Below, one piece after another: positions 1 through 10,414 of a stretch of 20,008 nt of DNA. The stretch comes from Saccoglossus kowalevskii. Its lineage: Eukaryota > Hemichordata > Enteropneusta > Harrimaniidae. Every line of letters starts with the position of its first letter. Within the stretch, counting starts at the first letter, position 1. Below the pieces are notes generated by a model. The model saw only the letters and a program-made list of their open reading frames with translations. It had not been told where the DNA came from and ran no database searches. The DNA lies in the NCBI RefSeq assembly GCF_000003605.2, contig NW_003134343.1:366877-386884 (forward strand), given 5' to 3'. A program made the position numbers and the translations under genes.

Positions 1-993
1 ATTAAGATGCGAATTATTCACCGCAAAGTCGTTTGCACAAATCAATACAACGGTAAAACCTCTCCGATTGGAGAAAGGACATCGACTGTTTATGCCCGTG
101 TTTCACGTGTAATTAAAGCTTGCCACTTATCTTGTGTGTTTGTGGCAGTGAAAACCACGGGAAATTTAACCACGGGCTATCACGACCCAATTTGTCTTTT
201 TAAACATGAGAATAAAATTACCGGTTACATTTTATATTGGATATCATGTCGGAAATGAGTGTATGTTCTAAGACGTCTGGGTAGGAGTCCAATTATCTCA
301 CTGTATTCTGCATGTAACCCACTGGGCGGACGCAATATTTCTGTCCTTCGACATGTATTTGCCGTTTTTTTTAAATTGTTGAGTACCAATAATTATTTTT
401 TGCCAGTCTCATTTTCATCAATTCACAGATATTTTCTTGGGTAACTGCAGTAACATATTCAAATTTGAACTTAATATACTGAGTGCATTATTTTAAGAAA
501 GAAAACATCTGTGGAGGGTATACCTGTCCACCAATGATATGTTTGGATCATTGCCAATTTCTATACTGACAGCTGAGGTTTCCTCCCTAAAGTGACGACG
601 AAACCGACAGATGTACTCGCGCAAATAATTTGATTATTGTCTATCAATATTTTAACCGTAATTTCATTCGATACTAAACTTTACAAAAACACTTGTTCAC
701 GGCGTTTTGTGTTCGTTGGCATAAAATGAACATTGGCCATCTGTGCGTTGCTAGGGCAAGGCAAATTTATGACCAAGGTCATATTCCTTGTTAAAAATAA
801 AAACATCCTACTGCGAGATGTGGTCATTATATAGCCGACCGGACTAACGCTGTGACTTATTATTACCACGAGAACCTTGGTAAGTGGAATGCTGGACAGG
901 TATACTCGTTTATATTGCAATTATTCCCCGATGATGGGGTGGGAAATCATGATGTACATTTATTTTAATATATTTATGGGTATGTATAATTAT
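1..993. other. Noncoding stretch, no gene seen
   Basis: AT-rich DNA with only short open frames (83, 61 and 79 codons) that look like chance. None has a protein-like composition, a good start context together with a splice signal, or a recognisable motif. No RNA gene or repeat was found before the foldback element that starts at 994. Confidence 0.6.
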
Positions 994-1126
994 TTAAAGC
1001 GCGGTAGTAGTCGCGCAGCGCGTGTTCGAATTTCATGCAAATAAACAATGTATTTTACACGCGTTGTAAACATCGCTATGAGTCCCATATCGAACAGGAC
1101 GCGGCACGACGACTGCCGCCCTTTAA
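994..1126 (+). mobile_element. MITE-like foldback element, copy 1
   Basis: A ~133-bp non-coding element with terminal inverted repeats of about 23 bp. The left end reads TTAAAGCGCGGTAGTAGTCG, and the right end read in reverse is TTAAAGGGCGGCAGTCGTCG. A second, inner inverted pair (TGTTCGA at 1023-1029, TCGAACA at 1090-1096) would let the whole element fold into a long hairpin. A second copy lies inverted at 16764-16897, about 90% identical by eye, including 31 identical bases (1074-1104 against 16787-16817). The ends carry TTAA and a further TTAA follows directly at 1127-1130, so a TTAA target duplication is possible but cannot be separated from the end sequence. Small size, no coding capacity and multiple copies fit a miniature inverted-repeat transposable element moved by a transposase encoded elsewhere. 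The superfamily is not determined. Confidence 0.85.
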
Positions 1127-2600
1127 TTAAGTAGTGTTAATGATAAATAAGCAAAACTTTGTAATTTTAAACGCTACAACTTGTCTTATCATCCTTAAAC
1201 ATAATAATTTGTCCCAACAGGTGAATCTCCCCTCGTCACATGCCTTGGGTACTCGCCTTTGCTCTAAGTGTGCGATGACGACGTTCATTCAGAACGACGC
1301 GTGACCTCAATGTGCAAGATCAAGGTCTTATTCAGTGAAGATTTCGGGTTAACGTACTTCAGTGAAAGTGAAGCTACGGTTTCCTGTCGGTTAATTTTTA
1401 AGTTATGTTAACAGAGGAAGATCATACTAGACTTGCGGCAAAATAGTTGAATGCCTGTGGTCAACGGATATAATTACACTAAATCTACCCTTCTTATTGA
1501 TATCACATCTTCAAATTAAAGTAAGCCCTCTATGGCCAAAAAGTCAAGTTATGAAGTTATTGAAATTAGAAACTGCCAATTGGGGATTATTATTGTCATA
1601 TTCATTCCCTGAAAATGAAAATAAATCGTGTTTGCTAACCGCCTCATTTTGAAAAAAAAATACCTGACATTATTTGTTTTATGTCAGGTTTTAAATGCAT
1701 ATTTCATTTTTCTAGATTATTATTAAACAATTAGACTTTTACTATTTCATCAGAAAGCTGGGGATCGTTTCGGCCCCATATGCCACGACACGCTTCCGAA
1801 TAGTCTTCCAATACACATGTTGATTAAAAAAGATTCGCTGATAAGTCTGGTTTATTGCAAATATGCTGTTTCATTAATTCAAATAGTGTACGTACCAGTT
1901 ATACTAAAATATGATAAGATAGGGAGTAATACGTGGTCGTTATAACAGACCCTCTAGCTTATCACGTTGTATAATGTAACCCCAAGATAACTGCTAATTT
2001 CTATGGTCAATTTTATTGCAACTTAGTAAAGTGAGTAAATACTATGCCTTTAACCGTCTGTAATCTGTGGAACATTTGGATCGTAAATTCGAAAAGATAT
2101 GATTTCACGTTACCATTACGTGATGTAATAAAACATACTCTGATGTAATCACAGCCGGGGGAAATTGGTAGAGATATAAGGTGACTGGGGTTTTGACTGA
2201 AATAGTACTATATAATGTCAAATGGTGTGTTTGTTAGAACCACTATTATTATTATTTGTCGGTGCTCTTTGCAGGCAGTTTCCCAGAACGAGGCTAGTAA
2301 TCATCACTCCCAGCGGACTTATACTGACTTAATACAAAGATCCATCACACAGACGATCTCCACTGAAAATACGAGCCAATCACCTTTCAGTTTCGATCTG
2401 TAGCTGTAAACACCCGATAATTGGAACGAATAGAAAATATAAACATATTCGACATGTTTTTCAAGAGAAGTGCGTCACGGTCAATGGACGGAACAAGACT
2501 AATATTGCTTATGGCAGATTGTTTACTTGTAACCAACCTGTGTTGTTTATGTTCATCGTTACATAATAAGAAATTCATTAGACGTTATAATCATGAACTA
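1127..2600. other. Noncoding stretch with one small hairpin
   Basis: No gene is supported. Open frames of 62-68 codons at 2215-2627 overlap on both strands and have no supporting signals. The only structure noted is the hairpin at 1662-1689. A short self-complementary stretch (ATTAC, GTGAT loop, GTAAT) near 2117-2131 is too small to interpret. Confidence 0.55.
1662..1689. repeat. Perfect 9-bp hairpin
   Basis: ACCTGACAT (1662-1670) is exactly complementary to ATGTCAGGT (1681-1689) across a 10-base AT-rich loop. An A-tract on the left and TTT on the right can add pairs after a one-base bulge. The stem is too short for a standard microRNA precursor, and no flanking gene suggests a role. Confidence 0.6.
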
Positions 2601-2605
2601 CACCA

Positions 2606-2618
2606 ATGCGCATGCGCT
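2606..2618. promoter_or_regulatory. NRF-1-type palindrome beside a CCAAT box
   Basis: TGCGCATGCGC at 2607-2617 matches the palindromic binding consensus of NRF-1 and its invertebrate relatives (YGCGCAYGCGCR), and CCAAT immediately precedes it at 2603-2607. Together these are typical of TATA-less animal promoters. The same 13 bases recur at 10941-10953. No transcript start or first exon can be confirmed nearby, so function is inferred from motif match only. Confidence 0.35.
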
Positions 2619-4110
2619 TTGAATTAACAATGCGTACACGTAAGAAAAGAACGTACAACAGCTTCTCATCGACCTAGAACAGTATTCGACGGAAGGCAAT
2701 CAAAAAGCCATTGTTGTACCGATATGCGTCAAATTTCACCGACAGCGCAGTGGGTGGTTCTTGTATCATATCATATCACGAAAAACAACCGGGAAATATA
2801 ATAATCCTAAACTGGTCAAATATGAAAATAAGAGCCAATTGCGCCACTTAGCGAAAGTAAAAACTAGTACGCTGCGCGGAGCATCATCAGCCCCGGGGAT
2901 TCTGTCCCCATCCCACATTTTACATCATACCATGACTAGTGTAAATTTGACCTCCCCCGGAGGACGGCGTCCTCTTATGATGATGACTTCAATTCTAATG
3001 ATAGTCAGGACACATTCAAAGTTAGCGAAACAATGCGTCGTTTACGCAAAGCGTGAAAGAGGCCAATTATCACCGAGAAACACAACAATTGACAAGGCTA
3101 TGAAGCAACGCTCCGCATAGTGGGTGGCCCGCCGTTTGGGGATTTTTTCTGTAGCGGGAAACCATAATATTTACGAAAACCAATAGCTGAACTTAAAATC
3201 AAATTAACAGCAAAAATAAATCTTTAACTTAAAAGTTTGACATAAACGTATCAGCAGCGCTATAGTATAGTGTAATCAACGTGTTTGGGTTTTAGTCCAG
3301 TGAATCTTGGGAATTTGTTTTTCATTTGGTGATCGCTACAGTGCATGCCAACAACGCAGGCATGGTACCTTCTGAGGGCGTTGTTTGACCCGCCAAGCGT
3401 GTATTATTCGGGTGCTGGAACGAGTCCGCATAGCCTCATCAAATCACCCCGACGTCCATACGAGCGGACACGAAGTGTCCAATGGTATTACACTCTTCAT
3501 TCGTGTTTTTTAAGGGCGTAACGGCGAGTGTTATATTTTTCAAAATTCCTACCACAGTCAGCATGAAATAAAGAGAATTTGTGCAACATGCATTCATTAA
3601 CTCAAATTAGATAATAATAATTCTACATTTTGACAAATTTATTGTTGGTAGTTAAGATTTCGCTAGTTTCATATTCTTACTTTTACGCCGGTCAATGTAC
3701 TTCCTCCACAATAGTCAGTTGGCAGCATGGAACAAATCATGGAGGTAAAAACCTCCATGGTCTAATCGAGATCCACCAATATCTAAATCAAAGTTGTACT
3801 ATAAATAATCGCAACACAATAGTATAATAATATCTTATGTATTTTCGCCGAAGCGCTGAACCTGACTTTGTTCCGAGGTATGAATCTCCATGTCACAAAA
3901 AATAGGGTGAGTCTCTATGGTGATTGCCGCCCGTGTATTGTAACCGTACTCGTCCACCTGGTCCGAGGTTGGGGTCAGGGATTACACTGACCAGTATATA
4001 ACAACAGTGTACAGTCTAGTAAATAAGTGATTAGCGGCGAATGACAGAAACCACGATTTAAATGTCGAGCTAAATCACGACATTGTGACCAGGCTTCTTA
4101 ATTTCTCGGA
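2619..4110. other. Noncoding stretch, small hairpins only
   Basis: The largest open frame is 119 codons on the + strand at 2761-3120. It overlaps a 38-codon frame rich in Asp and Ser that runs from about 2938 to 3051 and stops. Neither has a recognisable domain or convincing splice borders, and both fall within chance expectation. A 5-bp stem (GGGGA/TCCCC) near 2896-2910 is minor. The hairpin at 3738-3759 is listed separately. Confidence 0.5.
3738..3759. repeat. Perfect 9-bp hairpin with AAAA loop
   Basis: CATGGAGGT (3738-3746), loop AAAA (3747-3750), ACCTCCATG (3751-3759). The stem is perfect and the loop only four bases, so it should be stable for its size. It lies inside a 65-codon frame that is probably chance. 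No poly-T tract follows and no gene end is evident, so no function is assigned. Confidence 0.65.
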
Positions 4111-4115
4111 GGGGG

Positions 4116-4123
4116 TATAAATA
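4116..4123 (+). promoter_or_regulatory. Candidate TATA box
   Basis: TATAAATA sits in a G-rich then CG-containing context (GGGGG before, CGCGC after), which stands out in this AT-rich region. An ATG with A at -3 lies 93 bases downstream at 4209. Without a transcript this is only a motif. TATAAA-like strings are expected often by chance at this base composition. Confidence 0.25.
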
Positions 4124-4208
4124 CGCGCTGTGACTTTTTAGCTTAACCCTGTGACATTTCATCATACAGTAAACATTGTGCATACGCTGACACGCATAGA
4201 GATTCATT

Positions 4209-4436
4209 ATGTCGATTTCAGGGATTTCAGTAACAACTCTACATTTGCATATTGCGTTCACACTGTTTCCATCAATCACGCAGTTATTGTCGGCCACACA
4301 GACTATGGCATTAACCTTTAATTGTGATGTATGGTTTAGTATTCAACACAGAATAATACTTCCGTTCATGGTCGTTTTCAGCGTGTTCTGTTGTTATTGT
4401 CCATTAGTGCCCTTTCCTGTCGAAATGTTTTTCTAA
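4209..4436 (+). CDS. Possible small hydrophobic protein, unrecognised
   Basis: A 75-codon frame opens at an ATG with A at -3, downstream of the TATAAATA at 4116, and ends at TAA. The first half has mixed composition. Residues about 50-70 are strongly hydrophobic (ILPFMVVFSVFCCYCPLVPF), which could be one membrane segment near the C-terminus. The length is well within chance. No homologous family comes to mind, there is no clear poly-A signal directly after the stop, and a 75-codon frame on the opposite strand (4070-4297) overlaps it. It is listed only because of the upstream TATA box and acceptable start context. Most likely it is not a gene. Confidence 0.12.
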   Translation: MSISGISVTTLHLHIAFTLFPSITQLLSATQTMALTFNCDVWFSIQHRIILPFMVVFSVFCCYCPLVPFPVEMFF

Positions 4437-6580
4437 CTCTGATATATAGACTGATAAAGTTTGATACTAGGATTGTATTTTCTGACCAAGATGTTTAGGA
4501 ACGGTGATAGTGGGGATTAATTTAGGCTGTGAAAATGGTGTTGCGCTTATTCACAGTCCCTATATAGAGAGAATGTGGTTTATTCTAATATTATAAAAGG
4601 CTGTAAAAACATTACGTAATAGGTTTGTAGTAGTTGTAGTTGACAATTCTTCTGTGGCTCCAATAACTTGAACCCAAGTTCGATTCCCGAGTAGTCATTT
4701 ACATTTTTCTGCTCTCATTTTCAGCATTCATATAAATTATTAGTTTATCCTCCCATTGGTTCAGATAGAAATATATACATAGAGAATTTAAATTTGTCTG
4801 TTTTCTGGGAATAGAATTGACGATTCCAAGACATGTTTATGATATAGTATGTTATATTAATTTTAATGTGAATATGTATAACCGAGCAAACTACTTCAGT
4901 ATTTACGTACATTTATGTATTGGAATATGGCCTGTAGATAGAAGTCACATTAAAGGTGTGATATGTCCCCCTGTGTGTCAATAATATATACGCAGTTTAT
5001 TCTAGTTTGATAGTATAACAGCCAATCACTTATTATTGTCACATTGCAGTATATTGCTAGGTAATTATTAATTACTATGTATTGGATGTTGTGCATGTAC
5101 TGTTCATTGTTCTGTGTGCTGGCGTACACGAAAATATTCTTTGCTAACTTGCTTGCACTGACATGCAGTGACATTTCCTGTGCTTTTTTGAACACAGTGC
5201 TGTTTGGCTCTGGTGTCACTGGCTTCTACTGGAATATCCTTGGTTGTACTGAGCACAAACGCGCACCTTGGTTTTAGAAGTATAATTTGGTGATGTACAA
5301 TTTAAATCGCAATGTTATATTAGTTGCGTTGTATATCTACCTATCAGTATAAAAATGATAATATATATTTCAGGTTGTTATGTTTATATGTAAAATACGT
5401 CATCTGGGAATATATTATAATAATAAATACACTAAAAACAACCGGGGATATGTTATACACAAGCAATATACTCGTAATGTCTGTCTGTCAATGTTTTTAT
5501 TTAGTTATCACTGTCGTCTGTCTTTCGCCCGTGTGTTAACGTTGTCATTTAAATCTCGTCTTGGTTCCACTTAAAATACATCGACGTGATGCCATCCGTG
5601 TTCACGTTATTTTACTAGTATTTTCTGTTTTCACATTTAAAATTACTAGTACGTTGTATGCTGTTATATGTTATACTCATTCAGTAATACGGCTCACGTA
5701 ATGTGGGCACGGTGGCAAATATTGCGCAATAAACTTCACTTTTAAATTAATACTATAGTATACAGTCCAATAAAAAAAATATTGTACTAGCAAGTCCCCA
5801 TATAAACTTTAGCTCTAGGCACACATGGAATTATCATCATTATTCATATTGTAGATATAATATTTTCATATGACGCGGATCACATATAATCCTCATCCGA
5901 TTACAACTTTACTTTCCAATATCCATTTGCTAAGCACGTTTCCATGACGACGGGGGTGACATCGGTGTCAGAAATAGCGAAATATATTTGTAAACATATA
6001 ATCCAACGTAACTATTCCCCGGTCAAAAAACAACATTGGTCTAAGACTATATGAATACCCTGCAGGAAACTGACTCGCTTGGCATCTTTGATAGTATTCA
6101 ACCGTGTCCAGACAGATTCTATATCGCTAGACTAGACATGTAAAATACTATTCTCCTAGCGCGACTAACGATCCAGGAACCCAAGGCTAACACATACTGG
6201 CAAGTCGCATGAGCGTCGTACCAGTTCTATTCAAAGAGATTTCAAGATGGATCTACATTTATATTGACAAGTTAGATAATGTGCATCGCAATATTTTGAA
6301 CAAGACACAATTTCAATAGACTGGATACAACAGGAGGTGCATTCTTCAATTATACAATAATTTGAAACAATATTCTACGAGGCAATGGGTTTCTGTAGTT
6401 GTTAAGGGGAAGGCGGATTGAGTGATAATATCTAAATCGCCGGCTACTCTTTGATTGAACTTTCTCGTATCAATACATTAACGAGACTTTTGTTTCTCGC
6501 CTACACTCAGTGACCTGTGCGGTATGACATGAACACATGGTGATGGCGGGGATCACATCCATTGCTATCCACTTACTCGT
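4437..6580. other. Noncoding AT-rich stretch
   Basis: No gene supported. The region 5077-5308 stays open in several frames on both strands (66 codons +, 89 codons - and an unlisted 65-codon - frame ending near 5122). This may be an old coding-derived relic or simply a low-stop patch. A tRNA-like B-box string (GTTCGATTC, near 4679) was examined and rejected. Confidence 0.5.
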
Positions 6581-6888
6581 CCACTAATTGGTGCTCAATT
6601 AGCAGTCCACTCAGCCCAATGCTGGACGAGGTCGAGGCGGCTGTTCGGTTACACTGCGTCGTCTGCATACTAGTATTCATAAAATCTCGTGTGAGTGAAG
6701 TACAGTGCATGCGTGGTGGCCCAATAGAAGAGCAGTACAATGCGCGTTATTGACGCACTGCTGAGAGTGAAAGTAGTCAGAAATACAACGTGCTGATCTA
6801 CAACGTAAACAACTGACAATCTGGTCAAGTGCTATCGATATTATTCTCGGGTGCAACGTCTGCTTCCTTAAGACGGCGGTCATTTAAG

Positions 6889-6890
6889 GT
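6889..6890 (+). other. Strong splice-donor motif (AAG|GTGAGT)
   Basis: AAG at 6886-6888 followed by GTGAGT is a full match to the animal 5' splice consensus. Of the frames upstream, one runs 22 codons from a TGA into the donor without a stop. A second (about 36 codons) ends in TAA overlapping the donor. Any exon here could be an untranslated first exon. The upstream 150 bases hold CCAAT (near 6720) and several CG-containing motifs, which would suit a promoter, but no start site is defined. Confidence 0.22.
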
Positions 6891-8855
6891 GAGTGAAACT
6901 GTATTACTATATGGAAAACCTGTTCTGTTGTATGACTACTTTTGCGTTTTGAGTCCCTCTGTATTTAACAGTGTACGAACAAAGACATTACGAACGCAGG
7001 CCTACCGCACATCGCCTCCGACGAAATCATACTCACTTACCAAGCAACGCTGATTCATTGGAACTTCAACAAATGCGATTTCAAAAGCAATTTCACTCTT
7101 GAAACACAATCTCAGTTCTTTCATTTTGGTGTAATAATCTTTCTACTCCAAACATGACATAGTTTATATTATCAATAAATGAGTTTTAATTGGACTTATA
7201 TCTCTGGCATCGTTAACACGCTCGACGTCTAGAGTCGGGTTTCCCGTATATAGGATGTGTGTTCACCTCGGACGATCCGTCGCGCATGGAGATCCATATT
7301 TTGAAAGCTCCTCCATAAACACAATTATTTTTATCCCGTATTTTTAAAATTCCTCGCATGTGTTGCATATATTTGAATGGGATGTGGAATTCTTGCCCTC
7401 TCTGATTTAATTCGTAATAAACACAGGAAATTCCCGTGTGTGCTTGGGGTTGAGATATGTGAGTATATTAGAATTCCGCGCTAGATTAATGCTTGTCAGC
7501 AGAACAGCGCGTTATCCCCCCCCCCCCCCCCATTAATTGAGAGTGTTGATATGTAATCCAGCTCTCCAGCATGGCGTACTTTACTTGTCAGCGTTCAATC
7601 GAATTATTGGTACCTATTTTGAGCAAAGAATTTCAATACGCGGTATTCAATATACTGAGAGTAACTAATCCAAATCTTTAAAAACGAAAATGTTGCCGGT
7701 CACACAACGGAGTACGGGAAAGCTGAGGTAATCTGTTCGTTGTGATTTTGTTGTTAATGAACGTTTATACATAACTGCGCGCGGTGATACGTCTATGGCT
7801 TTTTGGGGTCAAACTATCGCGTTATGTTAGTGGTAAATTATATAATATGAATGAATGTCGTGAATGTCTGTGGGCGCCTAATTATTAATTTAGATATCAC
7901 AGATCATGTTTTCAATACTAGTACTTTGTGTAAACACATAGCATGTCAGATATATATTTATATTAAAATATTTTGTTAGTTGTTTATTTAAGGTGTTCTG
8001 CGTGACTCAACTTAAATAAAGAGTAGTTTTGAAGAGTTTTGATTTTATCAAACTAATTTAGAGCACGGAGAGCGATAATTCTCCTGTATATCGAGATCAA
8101 ATCTTCTTCTTTTCATCACATCTCTAATGATAAATTTCTGACCCTCACGTCCCGTGATTCATTGGTGTGTAAAACAGATCATTCGACGAGATATACACCT
8201 TTGTTGTTTGTCACTTTCCCCACGACTCCAGTCTGTTATTTTGAGATTTTTCCTTCAGGGTATTTGACCCTTTGGCCCACCCTGGGCTTGTCTTTCAAAT
8301 AATGCTTTGATCACATCGTATTTATTTTCAATTCAGTCGATTACAAAAGATGGCTCGTTGGACGAATGTAATCCAGCGACGAAACCAGACGAGTTTGTTT
8401 GTGCATAGATACGAACAACACACTGGCGACAGTGTCTACTAAAAAAGAGGGTCACTCTGGGTCATCTATTACGGCAACCACGGCAACAGATGTTTTATAT
8501 TAAATAAAGTCATGTGGATAGTAAATATATATATATTCGTGGAAATACTGTAAGAATAGAAAGTGACCCACAAATATAAAGCCTAGCTACTAAACCGTTT
8601 GCGCGACTCGGAGTTGCATGGTTATTATCTGACGATGTGTTGACCTAACTCTTATTTAGTTGGGTAGTCGGTGACAGGTTGACTGATGATAGAATTAATT
8701 GCTTCTTGTATATGTATGTATATATAATCACTTGTTATAATTTTCTGCTGCCCTATTTTGACAGCAATACCTCTTCCATGCAGTCGTGTTATAACGTTCC
8801 TTTCCTGAAAATTGGTAACCGGACAAAACACCTTCACGTCCCGGAAATCATAGTA
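6891..8855. other. Noncoding stretch with poly-C tract
   Basis: No gene or large repeat was recognised. It contains the poly-C tract at 7516-7531, a short AT dinucleotide run near 8526-8537, and a small direct repeat of CACGGCAAC-like units near 8472-8488. An 80-codon frame on the - strand at 8652-8894 partly consists of translated TATG repeat and is not supported. Confidence 0.5.
7516..7531 (+). repeat. Poly-C mononucleotide tract (C16)
   Basis: Sixteen consecutive C residues in otherwise AT-rich DNA. Such tracts are length-polymorphic and prone to sequencing or assembly error, so the exact length should be treated with caution. Confidence 0.95.
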
Positions 8856-8882
8856 CATGTATGTGTGTATGTGTATGTGTGT
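8856..8882 (+). repeat. TG/TATG microsatellite
   Basis: Imperfect run of ATGT and GT units (pattern TATGTGTGTATGTGTATGTG) of about 27 bases. It is a simple-sequence repeat with no coding role. It accounts for the odd Tyr/His/Ile-rich and Val/Tyr-rich translations of the overlapping frames on both strands. Confidence 0.8.
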
Positions 8883-9628
8883 ACTTAAAATCAAAACACA
8901 AAATATCCTGATATATTATTTTTTTCTCTACATTGTATCATTTTCGATGACGTGTGTTTAAATCCTAATCGCGTTCAAATAAAGGACTTCAAATTTGTTG
9001 CTTACTGTATGTTGAACATGTACTATATTTGAACACAATTAATGTCATTTGCAATCTCACTGTGTTTCCTATGGGGCTTCGTTGTGCCAATAAAGAGGCA
9101 TTTATCAAATTACATCGTGCTCAAATCAAATGTTTTGCGGTAGCCATCAGCGAGGTATCCTAAAGTGGCCACAGTTTACGACCGTGTGCTCCACAACATA
9201 TCTAGAAATATGTCGCATAATACAGTGTTATGTCGTTGTTTCGAGATACCGCTCAGAGCATTCAATGCTGATATAAGCGCATGTTTATAATACTGAAGAC
9301 AAAAAGAAAAAAAAAATGCTTCGCTATTCTTTGAAATTCATGGAACGCGGCATTCATAAGAACGACACAGACAATTGCGATCAGTATGCTTGACATCGAG
9401 GGCTTTCATTTCCAGCAATACGGTTGGTATCCGATTACCTATTTGCTTATCTTAAAAAATACGATGACGTCACTAGAGTGAGTGTGTTACATCTTCACTG
9501 AGAGTCAGAGTCACATGTCACGAAGTTTAGGAATAAGCATATCATCACATGGCACAGTCCCCATCCGCGTATGTTAAACAAGGCATGTGAGAGATACTAA
9601 TATATTTCTGAAACCACATTTGCTGAAA
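8883..9628. other. Noncoding stretch, nothing recognised
   Basis: There are no open frames of note, no hairpin and no RNA gene. A purine-rich run (A and G only, about 9299-9316) is the only compositional feature. Confidence 0.55.
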
Positions 9629-10070
9629 CAAAATGGCCACCAGTCAACCATTTTGAATCCGATTTAAAACACATAATGACAACGCATCAATATATCATTA
9701 TGTTAATCATTCTATGTACGTACAAAGTTTTAACAAATTTTGTTTATGCATAACCAAGATCTAAATCCGAGACGGTGGAAATGCTTGATATTGGTGATAT
9801 TTTAGCTTTGATATTTACATCATTTGATCATCTTGAGTTGAATCCTGAGTGTGGCACGATGTGTGAACATGATCGGTTAAGAATATGGCACTGAGACAGA
9901 AACGTTAGACACAATGGCATGCATCAAGGTCCCATCATGTCCAATATATGTATGTACCAAGTTTAAACGAAATCTGCCCATACGAGATATGGTTCAGCAA
10001 TGACAGAAATGCTTGAGGAATTATTGATAACAAAATTGGCCGCTTTTCAGCGATTTTAAATCGTCTCACG
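9629..10070 (+). repeat. Degenerate interspersed repeat with repeated internal segments
   Basis: CAAAATGG (9629-9636) and CCATTTTG (9648-9655) form an inverted pair. A related AAAATTGGCC segment recurs near 10033. Two further segments resemble each other about 230 bases apart: 9714-9788 and 9948-10016. Each begins with ATGTAYGTAC then AAGTTT, and each ends with the identical GAAATGCTTGA. In their first 27 bases they match at 21 positions. The pattern AAATGGCCRCC...CCATTTTGAATC, followed by a block with ACCAAGTTT and AAATCTG, is familiar to me from dispersed repeats of marine invertebrate genomes, but I cannot confirm a named family from memory. It is non-coding and heavily decayed. Confidence 0.4.
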
Positions 10071-10307
10071 AAACGAATGTAAAAAGAATGATGAATGTGT
10101 TATGTGTTAACATGAACCATAGAGATATGGACGGTCGTACTCAAAGTTTGTTTGTTAAAAAGGATGTCTTTCTACATACTATTTTTTATTGTGTAAATAA
10201 CAGTAACTGGCAACCACTTGTAAGATGTTGATACATGATTTGTCGAAGGTCAAACTCATTGCCAGTCACTACCATCCACCTCACTCATTTACCATGCCTT
10301 TGGTTGT

Positions 10308-10340
10308 ATCTCAGACAATACAATATTGGTTGTCTGAGAT
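10308..10340. repeat. Perfect 11-bp hairpin
   Basis: ATCTCAGACAA (10308-10318) is exactly complementary to TTGTCTGAGAT (10330-10340) around an 11-base loop that itself contains the palindrome CAATATTG. It is the longest perfect short hairpin I found. It lies about 75 bases upstream of a candidate 3' splice site at 10414. The stem is shorter than a microRNA precursor requires. Confidence 0.65.
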
Positions 10341-10414
10341 TGTATGGTCAACAAACTGTGAACTGTGCGCACTTACGCTTGTTGAACTCTGATTGTACAT
10401 ATAATATATTTCAG

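Noticed and set aside
2761-3120. 119-codon + strand frame and an overlapping Asp/Ser-rich 38-codon frame (about 2938-3051)
   Set aside because: Two overlapping frames of similar quality, no convincing splice borders and no domain. Length is within chance expectation.
4620-4700. Degenerate tRNA or SINE B-box (GTTCGATTC near 4679)
   Set aside because: Only two of five T-stem pairs form, the A-box is poor, and no acceptor stem can be drawn.
5077-5308. Patch open in several frames on both strands
   Set aside because: Openness in many frames at once points to a low-stop composition, not selection. No motif recognised in any frame.
8652-8894. 80-codon - strand frame with an acceptor-like CAATTTTCAG inside
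   Set aside because: Part of it is translated TATG microsatellite, and the length is at chance level.
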